Source: Glaesserella sp041817755 (lineage in GTDB: Bacteria; Pseudomonadota; Gammaproteobacteria; Enterobacterales; Pasteurellaceae). From it: DNA of 64,000 bases. The first letter of the stretch is position 1, and every line of letters starts with the position of its first letter. Under the pieces are notes generated by a model. That model saw nothing but the letters and a program-made list of their open reading frames with translations, did not search any database and had not been told where the DNA came from. Below, piece by piece: positions 1 through 7,104 of this stretch. Position numbers and translations under genes: made by a program. The stretch spans positions 1 to 64,000 of the forward strand of contig NZ_JBGYBX010000071.1 in the NCBI RefSeq assembly GCF_041817755.1, given 5' to 3'.

Positions 1-106
1 ATGTAGACCCCTTTAAGGGGTAAGTCATAGAGTTATTGTGCGGTTGTCAGTTTTTCACATGCCTCTTGAGGGGCATGTGAAGTCCTAGGCCCTTATAGGG
101 TAGCCT

Positions 107-130
107 AAAAACCGCACGTTTTACGTGCGG
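107..130 (-). terminator. Leftward intrinsic terminator
   Basis: Read on the minus strand, the 7-bp stem CCGCACG/CGTGCGG with a 5-base loop is followed directly by TTTTT. It could end leftward transcription that passes through the RAYT gene and the REP pair, or belong to an unknown small transcript. No T-run follows it on the plus strand. Confidence 0.55.
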
Positions 131-164
131 ATTGTTATTGCCGTTTATCGCTTAAGGCAGTGAT

Positions 165-295
165 ACAAGCGGTCAATTTCACTTAATTTTTTACAAAATA
201 GAAAAGATAGCGCTCGTCTCTGACGAGTGCTGTAATTTGAAAAGAAAAATACTTTAAGTATAGAAAAAATGGCACTCGTCAGAGACGAGCGCCAT
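165..295. repeat. REP-pair repeat, copy A (downstream of RAYT)
   Basis: The unit starts with an uptake signal (165-173), then carries two REP-like palindromes in opposite orientation: 209-231 (AGCGCTCGTC-TCT-GACGAGTGCT, one G:T pair) and 271-293 (GGCACTCGTC-AGA-GACGAGCGCC). They are separated by an A-rich spacer containing TACTTTAAGTA. It matches copy B (988-1120) with only two substitutions and a 2-base indel that I can see. Inverted REP pairs beside a RAYT gene are the usual substrate arrangement (BIME/REPtron). Confidence 0.85.
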
Positions 296-341
296 CTGAG
301 GACGAACACTATTGAGGTACTGTCATTCTAATCTTGCACTG

Positions 342-890
342 TTATACAGGCATATCAATATCCATCACGGCATACATTCCGCCATAGTTTCTCGCACTAC
401 TATATTTCCACTCCCAAGGCTCACAAACAAAGTCACTTACCACAGGATTTTGATGGATATAATTTAACTTTTCATCAAAGAATTTCTGTGAATAAATTTC
501 AATAGGTTGATTGTGATGCTGCCAGAATTGATATTTCTGCACATTGTCACGTTTTATGGCTGCTCGGGAAAACATCCATAACAACCACTCACGCCGACTT
601 TCTTGTTGGTTTTCACGAATTAGCTTAATCAGCTGATTTGCTGTAAATTTCTTGAAATCTCTCAATACCTCGGTTGGATTTTGATTCTTAGCTTGAAAAA
701 GCAAATGAATGTGACTTGGCATAATGCAGTAACCATAAATCCGGATTCCTTTTTCTTTACGACAAAATGCAAGTGCTTGAATAATTGCTTGAAAATAAAC
801 TTCACGGATAAAAACATCGATCCAATATACCGTCGCAAAACTCACAAAATAAACGCCATCACCATTTCTCATCTTGTATTTTCTACTCAC
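342..890 (-). CDS. REP-associated tyrosine transposase (RAYT)
   Basis: A 182-residue protein if it starts at the GTG at 888-890, giving (M/V)SRKYKMRNGDG, which matches the usual RAYT N-terminus; a longer reading from a TTG at 983 adds an unlikely hydrophobic leader. The HUH motif PSHIHLL lies at residues 58-64 (H60, H62). The tyrosine of NYIHQNP (Y144) is the expected nucleophile, and the C-terminal WKYSSA motif is also present. RAYTs are single-domain relatives of IS200/IS605 transposases that cleave and mobilise REP palindromes and are normally domesticated, single-copy genes. It sits between two nearly identical REP-pair repeats (165-295 and 988-1120). It appears intact. Confidence 0.88.
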   Translation of the reverse strand: MSRKYKMRNGDGVYFVSFATVYWIDVFIREVYFQAIIQALAFCRKEKGIRIYGYCIMPSHIHLLFQAKNQNPTEVLRDFKKFTANQLIKLIRENQQESRREWLLWMFSRAAIKRDNVQKYQFWQHHNQPIEIYSQKFFDEKLNYIHQNPVVSDFVCEPWEWKYSSARNYGGMYAVMDIDMPV

Positions 891-987
891 TATATGCCCC
901 AACAACAAAAACAATAAGTAGAATTTACGCAAAATATTTTGGCAGACAAGTAAAAAATCGCAATTCTTCGACAACGATCGCAAAAAT

Positions 988-1120
988 ACAAGCGGTCAAT
1001 TTCACTTAATTTCTTACAAAATTGAAAAGATAGCGCTCGTCTCTGACGAGTGCTGTAATTTAAGAAAAGAAAAATACTTTAAGTATAGAAAAAATGGCAC
1101 TCGTCAGAGACGAGCGCCAT
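988..1120. repeat. REP-pair repeat, copy B (upstream of RAYT)
   Basis: Second copy of the repeat at 165-295, in the same orientation. It has an uptake signal at 988-996 and REP palindromes at 1032-1054 and 1096-1118 in opposite orientation. The two copies bracket the RAYT gene as direct repeats, so the whole 165-1120 segment looks like one REPtron-type unit. The repeat lies between the RAYT gene and the end of the DUF262 gene. Confidence 0.85.
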
Positions 1121-1158
1121 CGGGGTCTAATGCAGAGGTTTATGTCATCAGGAGTATC

Positions 1159-2904
1159 TTAGAAATTATGAGATATATAATCATAGACCTGTTTAGCTAA
1201 TTCTTGAGCTCTCTTTTGAGAAAGCTCTTCATTCCATATGCTCTTTCCATAAACATCACAAAATTTTTTAACTTGTTTCAAATCAGAATTCTTATAATAC
1301 TTTAATTTATCCTTGAACTCTTTGTTTGCACAGTCTGCGTTTAATTTTTCAGATAATGGAAGTAAATTTCCTATTTTATGAGACCAGTTTGTGTCAATTT
1401 TTTGTGATCTAATATGCTCTAGAGTCACAATATCAAATTTTAATTCTTTTGTTTTAGATTCTATTTTATTTTCAATTATATCGAATATAAATTTAATTAT
1501 TTCTTTGTGATTGGTAAAAGAATCTGAATACTTTAATTCTAAAAATTTAGATTCAAACTCATTAAGTGATATAGACCTTACCTTTTCATCTAATTCATCT
1601 TCAAACCTTTTAATAACATCTTTTATGTTAGGACTTTTATTTTCAGCATTAAGCATTCTAGAATATTTTGCATATGTAATTTCTATTCTAGTTCTAAACT
1701 GAACAATAATAAAAACAAAATGAAAAAGAGACATTTTTAATAAAAGTCTTTTTAGAGTCTTTAATTTTATGAGCCGATCATCATAGTAACGAAGCAGAGT
1801 AGTTACTAGAGTTCTGTGAGAAATCGATTTGAAAGCTCGTAATGATTTCAGAGATTTATATATATCTTTTTTAGATAACTCTTTCCAGTCCTCATCTAAA
1901 GGAGAAGAAACCTTAATGTAAGATTTAGAGAATAGGATTATATCATCTAAAAATTCATTGTATTTCTCTTTTTCTTCAGGAATTGTTTTAAGAAATGAAG
2001 AATATATTTTATTTTCTGCAACAGATTTATACTTTGATACCCAATACTGATAGAAAAACTTAGATAATGGAACATCATCATCCCTAGAAGCTAAAATATT
2101 TTTTAAATTTTTCCATTTTGTTTTTGCATTATCATCTGGATGTTCATCGTTTAATACACCAAACAATTTATTTTTGATTAAATCTATAGTTTCTAATTCT
2201 TTACCTTTAGTGTTTAATGTTTCAAATATTTTCTGGGCATATACTTCATTATTTACAGTTATATTAATAACACTAAACTTTAATGCTTGTTCTCTAATTG
2301 CAATAAGAAAATTAAGTCTGCTATCCACATATTCATTATCTAAAGAGTTTTTTATCTTTTTATAAAAAAAATCATAAGCTTCTTTTAACTTTTTCTCTTC
2401 TTCTGTAGTCGCTTTTTCTATTTTATTATTTTCATATTGAATACAATTTTGGAAAAATGGCTTGGGAGTTTCATTAACTAATTTAAAAAAAGGCTTATTA
2501 AATCTATCTCTCCCTTCTATGTATCTATAACAGACATCAGAAAAGTCGTTAAAATCATCTATTGATGTTTCTGCGAATAAACTTTTCCCTATGTGAGTTA
2601 ATACTGACAAAAGAATTGTTAATGTAGTAATTCTTTGTTGACCATCAATCACTAAAAATTCTGTACTTTTGTTTTCATAACCAACTAATACGACTGAGCC
2701 AATAAAATAATCATTTATTCTAAACTCGGTTTTATCTGAAAAGTCAATTTGCTCTAAAAGATCTTCCCAAAAATCTTTAACATGAATTTCACTATCCCAA
2801 GAGTACTCTCTCTGATAGCGCGGAATAATGTATTTATTATTAGCTTCTAGAATTGATGAAAAAGTTTTATGGCTAGCATCAAAATGCATTTCAGATAATT
2901 GCAT
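1159..2904 (-). CDS. DUF262/DUF1524 protein, GmrSD/SspE-like candidate defence nuclease
   Basis: A 581-residue protein. The N-terminal half is a DUF262 (ParB/sulfiredoxin-like NTPase) domain, with IPRYQREYSWD near residues 27-37 and the signature DGQQR at 87-91. The C-terminal part is a DUF1524 His-Me (HNH-type) nuclease domain: LEHIRSQ with H497, then IGNLLPLSEKLNA with further downstream conservation. The proline that usually follows two residues after the histidine is Ser here. Proteins with this pairing (GmrSD, SspE, BrxU) restrict modified or otherwise marked phage DNA, so defence is the likely role, by inference. A good ribosome site (AGGAG) precedes the ATG. The gene is far richer in A+T than its neighbours, which suggests recent acquisition. 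No modification or partner gene lies beside it. Confidence 0.82.
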   Translation of the reverse strand: MQLSEMHFDASHKTFSSILEANNKYIIPRYQREYSWDSEIHVKDFWEDLLEQIDFSDKTEFRINDYFIGSVVLVGYENKSTEFLVIDGQQRITTLTILLSVLTHIGKSLFAETSIDDFNDFSDVCYRYIEGRDRFNKPFFKLVNETPKPFFQNCIQYENNKIEKATTEEEKKLKEAYDFFYKKIKNSLDNEYVDSRLNFLIAIREQALKFSVINITVNNEVYAQKIFETLNTKGKELETIDLIKNKLFGVLNDEHPDDNAKTKWKNLKNILASRDDDVPLSKFFYQYWVSKYKSVAENKIYSSFLKTIPEEKEKYNEFLDDIILFSKSYIKVSSPLDEDWKELSKKDIYKSLKSLRAFKSISHRTLVTTLLRYYDDRLIKLKTLKRLLLKMSLFHFVFIIVQFRTRIEITYAKYSRMLNAENKSPNIKDVIKRFEDELDEKVRSISLNEFESKFLELKYSDSFTNHKEIIKFIFDIIENKIESKTKELKFDIVTLEHIRSQKIDTNWSHKIGNLLPLSEKLNADCANKEFKDKLKYYKNSDLKQVKKFCDVYGKSIWNEELSQKRAQELAKQVYDYISHNF

Positions 2905-2971
2905 AATAATCTCCTACTTATTAATATAAATAATATATTTTTAGTTAGATATTAATCTAAGAAAAAGTGAG

Positions 2972-3029
2972 TTATTCTAACTCCGATACCACAAGTATGA
3001 ATTCTTACACTATCGGTAATCTAGAATAA
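2972..3029. repeat. Interrupted inverted repeat between purL and the DUF262 gene
   Basis: Outer arms TTATTCTA (2972-2979) and TAGAATAA (3022-3029) are perfect complements. Inner arms CCGATA (2983-2988) and TATCGG (3011-3016) are also perfect, and the centre around GAATTC is itself nearly palindromic. It lies about 70-125 bp upstream of the DUF262 start. It could be an operator for that gene, a recombination or insertion edge, or a hairpin downstream of purL. No T-run follows on the minus strand. Confidence 0.6.
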
Positions 3030-3074
3030 GACAACTACTGAGAGGTAATTGCCTCTTTTCAATTTAACGTCTAA

Positions 3075-6000
3075 TTATTTCAACACCACCCTCGCATTCC
3101 TAAATATCCGCATCCAAGCCCCATCTTCTGTCCAGTCTTCCGGATACCAAGAGTTGCTCACTGCACGGTAAACACGTTCAGGGTGTGGCATCATAATCGC
3201 CACTCTTCCGTCTGTGTTAGAAATAGCGGTAATGCCGTTTACTGAGCCGTTCGGATTGGCAGGGTAAACTTCGGTTGGGTTGCCGTTGTTGTCGATGTAT
3301 TGGGCGATAACCAAGTTCTGTTTTTGTAAATTTTCAAGCTGATCTGACCGCTTAAATTCAACCTGTCCTTCACCGTGGGAAACCGCAATCGGCATATGCG
3401 AGCCAGCCATTCCGCTGAACCAGAGTGAGTTGGTTTCATTGATTTTTACCAGTCCTACACGAGCTTCAAAGCGTTCAGATTTGTTACGCACGAAGCGTGG
3501 CCAGTTTTCTGTACCTGGAATGATTTCTGCCAAGTTTGATACCATTTGACAACCGTTACATACGCCTAATGCAAGAGTGTTCGGGTTGGCGAAGAATTGG
3601 CTGAATTGATCGCGTAGCATTGGGTTGAATAGGATCGATTTCGCCCAGCCGCCGCCTGCACCGAGTACGTCACCGTAAGAGAAACCACCACAAGCAACTA
3701 ACGCATTGAAATCTTTAAGATTTCTTCTGCCAGCCATTAAGTCGCTCATATGTACATCAATCGCATTGAAGCCTGCACGGTCGAAAGCTGCCGCCATTTC
3801 GTAATGGCTGTTTACGCCCTGTTCACGCAAGATAGCGATGCTTGGTTTTACGCCACGATTGATAAACGGTGCAGCAATATCTTCATTCACATCATAGGTT
3901 AAGAATGCAGATAACCCTTTGTTATTCGGGTCTTTTTTGGTTGCAAATTCTTGGTCGGTACATTCAGGGTTATCTCGCAAGCGTTGCATTTGGTGTGTAA
4001 GTTCTGCCCAAATTCCACGCAATTCAGAGCGTTTTTCGCTGAGTAATTTGCGTGTACCACTGGTGATTTCAAACAGATCGCCTTCCGTTGCCGAGCCGAT
4101 GTCTTTGGTAATGTGTAACAAGTTGTGGGCTTTCAATACGTCACGCACTGCATTTAAATCGCTCTCTTTGATTTGAATAACGGCACCGAGTTCTTCGTTG
4201 AATAATACCGCTAAATCGTTGTCGCCTAATGCGGTGATGTGAGCCGATACGCCACAGTTGCCTGCAAACGCCATTTCCGCAAGGGTGGTGATTAAGCCGC
4301 CGTCTGAACGGTCGTGGTAAGCGAGTAATTTGTCATCAGCGACTAAGGCTTGCATTGCGTTGAAGAAGTTTTTCAAGGTTTCTACGTTTACCACGTCAGC
4401 TGGTTTATCGCCAAGTTGTTTGTAAACCTGTGCTAACGCCGTGGCACCTAAGCGGTTTTTGCCTTCGCCTAAATCGAGTAACAATAAGCGAGTTGCGCCT
4501 TTATCGGTGCGAAGTTGTGGAGTCACGGTTTTACGCACATCTTCCACACGGGCGAAAGCCGAAATTACGAGAGAAAGTGGCGCAGTTACCGCTTTTTGCT
4601 CGCCGTTCTCTTCCCAAGTGGTACGCATTGACATTGAGTCTTTACCCACAGGAATAGTAATGCCAAGTGTAGGGCAAAGTTCTTCGCCCACTGCTTTCAC
4701 TGCTTCATATAAGCCTGCATCTTCGCCAGCGTGACCTGCCGCCGACATCCAGTTTGCTGAGAGTTTAATGCGTTTAATATCGCCGATATTGGTTGCAGCA
4801 ATGTTGGTAATGCTTTCTGCTACTGCTAAGCGAGCAGATGCCCCGAAGTCAAGTAAGGCAACTGGCGCTCGTTCGCCCATCGACATTGCTTCGCCGTGAT
4901 AGCTGTCTAAACTTGCAGTGGTTACGGCACAGTCAGCAACAGGAATTTGCCACGGGCCGACCATCTGATCGCGAGCTACCATTGCGGTGACCGAGCGGTC
5001 GCCGATAGTAATTAAGAAGGTTTTTTCTGCGACTACTGGCAAGCGTAACACACGGTGGAAGGCTTCTTTAAGCTGAATATCTTCCTGTGCAAGCGGTGGG
5101 TTTTGGACGGTTTTTGACGAAACCTGACGGTGCATTTTTGGGGTTTTGCCGAGTAACACGTTCATCGGTAAATCAATCGGGTTGTTGTCAAAATGATCGT
5201 CGTGCAGGGTTAAATGTTTCTCTTCGGTCGCTTCACCGATCACTGCATAAGGCGCACGCTCACGTTGGCAAAGCGCTTCAAATAATGGTAATTTGTCGGC
5301 TGCAACCGCTAATACATAACGCTCTTGCGACTCGTTACACCAGATTTCAAGCGGTGACATTCCTTTTTCATCACACAGAATCTTGCGTAAATCGAACTTA
5401 CCGCCACGATCACCGTCGTGAACTAATTCCGGCATTGCGTTCGATAAACCGCCCGCTCCCACATCGTGAATAAATAAAATCGGGTTTTCATCGCCTAACT
5501 GCCAGCAACGGTCGATCACTTCTTGGCAACGGCGTTCCATTTCCGGATTTTCACGCTGAACGGAAGCAAAATCTAAATCTTCTTTGGATTTGCCAGACGC
5601 CATTGACGAAGCCGCACCGCCGCCTAAACCGATATTCATCGCAGGTCCGCCAAGCACAATTAATTTCGCCCCAACAGGAATTTCACCTTTTTGAACGTGT
5701 TCGGCACGAATGTTACCGATACCGCCTGCGAGCATAATCGGTTTGTGATAACCACGCGTCTCGATGCCACCAAAGCTGTTTACTTTTTCTTCATAGGTAC
5801 GGAAATAGCCAAGCAACGCAGGGCGACCAAATTCGTTGTTAAACGCTGCTCCACCGAGTGGGCCTTCGATCATAATATCTAACGCAGAAGCAATACGGTT
5901 CGGCTTAGAAAGCGGATTTTCCCACGGCTGTTCAAAGTTTGGGATCACTAAGTTAGACACCGAGAAGCCGGTTAAACCAGCTTTTGGTTTCGCACCACGC

Positions 6001-6971
6001 CCTGTCGCCCCTTCATCACGGATCTCTCCACCAGAACCTGTCGCTGCCCCCGGGAATGGCGAAATGGCTGTCGGGTGGTTGTGGGTTTCTACTTTCATTA
6101 AAATATGGGCATCTTCTTGATGATAGCGATATTGCCCGTCTTGATCCGGGAAGAAGCGACCCACGGTTGAACCTTCCATTACCGCCGCATTATCTTTATA
6201 GGCGGAAAGCACATAATCCGGGGTTTGCTCGAAGGTGTTTTTAATCATTTTGAACAGTGACTTATCTTGTTTTTCACCGTCAATCGTCCAGTCTGCGTTG
6301 AAAATTTTGTGGCGGCAATGCTCAGAGTTCGCCTGTGCGAACATATAAAGCTCAATGTCGTGCGGATTGCGGTTTAACGCCGTGAAATTTTCTACCAAAT
6401 AATCAATTTCATCTTCCGCCAACGCCAAACCTAATTCCACGTTTGCCACTTCTAAAGCTGTGCGACCGCCGTTTAAAATATCTACTGTCGTGAACGGCTT
6501 CGGCTCGTGTTGGGCGAACAGCTGGCTCGCTTGGTTTTCATCGGTTAAAACGGTTTCTAACATACGGTCGTGCAACAAGCCTTTTAGGGTTGCCAACTCT
6601 GTTTCATTCAATGCTTGTTCAAACTCAAAATAGTACGCCAAACCACGCTCAATGCGGTTTACTGCTGATAAGCCACAGTTATGGGCAATATCTGTCGCTT
6701 TTGACGACCACGAAGAGATCGTGCCAACGCGTGGGGTCACAATCAAACAAAAGCCCGTTGGCTCGTGTTCCGCAAGGGTTGGGCCATAGTGCAACAGCTC
6801 TTGAATTTTTTGTGTTTCATCAGCGACAAGCGGTCGGTTTAGTTCAACAAAATGCAAATATTCGGCATAGACCGATTTGACAGGCAGTTGATGTTGCTCG
6901 AATTTTTGTTGAAGTTGGTTTAAACGAAAGTCAGATAAGGCAGGTGAGCCACGAAAGGTTTGTACAGTCAT
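3075..6971 (-). CDS. purL: Phosphoribosylformylglycinamidine synthase
   Basis: A 1298-residue, single-chain (large, class I) FGAM synthase, the fourth step of purine synthesis: FGAR, glutamine and ATP give FGAM. The N-terminal PurS-like region is followed by the two AIR-synthase-type halves, with KVETHNHPTAISPFPGAATG and GEIRDEGATGRGAKPK as the nucleotide and substrate loops. The C-terminal glutaminase has the nucleophile in GVCNGCQ and the His/Glu partners in HGEGQ and PHPERVYRAV. Length matches the E. coli enzyme (about 1295). It is transcribed alone, leftward. A PurR-type operator lies about 50 bp upstream of the ATG. There is no sign of damage. Confidence 0.98.
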   Translation of the reverse strand: MTVQTFRGSPALSDFRLNQLQQKFEQHQLPVKSVYAEYLHFVELNRPLVADETQKIQELLHYGPTLAEHEPTGFCLIVTPRVGTISSWSSKATDIAHNCGLSAVNRIERGLAYYFEFEQALNETELATLKGLLHDRMLETVLTDENQASQLFAQHEPKPFTTVDILNGGRTALEVANVELGLALAEDEIDYLVENFTALNRNPHDIELYMFAQANSEHCRHKIFNADWTIDGEKQDKSLFKMIKNTFEQTPDYVLSAYKDNAAVMEGSTVGRFFPDQDGQYRYHQEDAHILMKVETHNHPTAISPFPGAATGSGGEIRDEGATGRGAKPKAGLTGFSVSNLVIPNFEQPWENPLSKPNRIASALDIMIEGPLGGAAFNNEFGRPALLGYFRTYEEKVNSFGGIETRGYHKPIMLAGGIGNIRAEHVQKGEIPVGAKLIVLGGPAMNIGLGGGAASSMASGKSKEDLDFASVQRENPEMERRCQEVIDRCWQLGDENPILFIHDVGAGGLSNAMPELVHDGDRGGKFDLRKILCDEKGMSPLEIWCNESQERYVLAVAADKLPLFEALCQRERAPYAVIGEATEEKHLTLHDDHFDNNPIDLPMNVLLGKTPKMHRQVSSKTVQNPPLAQEDIQLKEAFHRVLRLPVVAEKTFLITIGDRSVTAMVARDQMVGPWQIPVADCAVTTASLDSYHGEAMSMGERAPVALLDFGASARLAVAESITNIAATNIGDIKRIKLSANWMSAAGHAGEDAGLYEAVKAVGEELCPTLGITIPVGKDSMSMRTTWEENGEQKAVTAPLSLVISAFARVEDVRKTVTPQLRTDKGATRLLLLDLGEGKNRLGATALAQVYKQLGDKPADVVNVETLKNFFNAMQALVADDKLLAYHDRSDGGLITTLAEMAFAGNCGVSAHITALGDNDLAVLFNEELGAVIQIKESDLNAVRDVLKAHNLLHITKDIGSATEGDLFEITSGTRKLLSEKRSELRGIWAELTHQMQRLRDNPECTDQEFATKKDPNNKGLSAFLTYDVNEDIAAPFINRGVKPSIAILREQGVNSHYEMAAAFDRAGFNAIDVHMSDLMAGRRNLKDFNALVACGGFSYGDVLGAGGGWAKSILFNPMLRDQFSQFFANPNTLALGVCNGCQMVSNLAEIIPGTENWPRFVRNKSERFEARVGLVKINETNSLWFSGMAGSHMPIAVSHGEGQVEFKRSDQLENLQKQNLVIAQYIDNNGNPTEVYPANPNGSVNGITAISNTDGRVAIMMPHPERVYRAVSNSWYPEDWTEDGAWMRIFRNARVVLK

Positions 6972-7022
6972 TGGGCGATTCCGTAAAGATGAAAGAAAAT
7001 TTGGGGCGAATTATAACGGATT

Positions 7023-7038
7023 GCGCAAACGTTTGCTA
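7023..7038 (-). promoter_or_regulatory. PurR-type operator upstream of purL
   Basis: The sequence GCGCAAACGTTTGCTA matches the gammaproteobacterial PurR operator ACGCAAACGTTTGCGT at 13 of 16 positions, with the central 12 bases forming a perfect palindrome. Its position, about 50 bp before the purL start, suits repression by PurR with hypoxanthine or guanine. The right part overlaps a CGTTTGC/GCAAACG hairpin (7030-7052). Confidence 0.8.
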
Positions 7039-7054
7039 TAAGTTAGCAAACGTT

Positions 7055-7085
7055 AAAAATAACGCCCGATAAATCGAGCGTTATT
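7055..7085 (-). terminator. Intrinsic terminator of the TonB-dependent receptor gene
   Basis: On the minus strand an 8-bp stem (AATAACGC/GCGTTATT), with a further CGAT/ATCG pairing inside the loop, is followed by TTTTT. It lies 20 bases after the receptor stop codon and separates that gene from the purL control region. Confidence 0.8.
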
Positions 7086-7104
7086 GATAAGGCGAACATT
7101 AAAA

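Larger units (their letters stand above)
1..341. other. Gene-free left edge with several hairpins
   Basis: No convincing coding sequence is seen here. The first 130 bases hold a run of hairpins: a short palindrome at 8-20, a 10-bp stem with a TTGA loop (one T:G pair) at 54-81, an imperfect CCCT/AGGG stem near 88-105, and a 7-bp GC-rich stem at 112-130. The rest, 165-295, is the first copy of a REP-pair repeat. The dense structure could be the edge of a mobile element (for example the right end of an IS200/IS605-type element) or part of a small RNA that begins outside the window. I cannot decide between these. Confidence 0.45.

Noticed and set aside
891..983. Longer RAYT starting from a TTG
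   Set aside because: The conserved RAYT N-terminus begins at the GTG at 888-890; the longer version only adds a hydrophobic leader that overlaps the repeat side.
165..1120. CRISPR-like array from the repeated palindromes
   Set aside because: There are only two copies of a 130-bp unit around a RAYT gene, with no short regular spacers and no cas genes.
4430..6120. Several open frames opposite purL (for example 5087-5473)
   Set aside because: They are antisense shadows of the well-supported purL gene and show no family features or ribosome sites.
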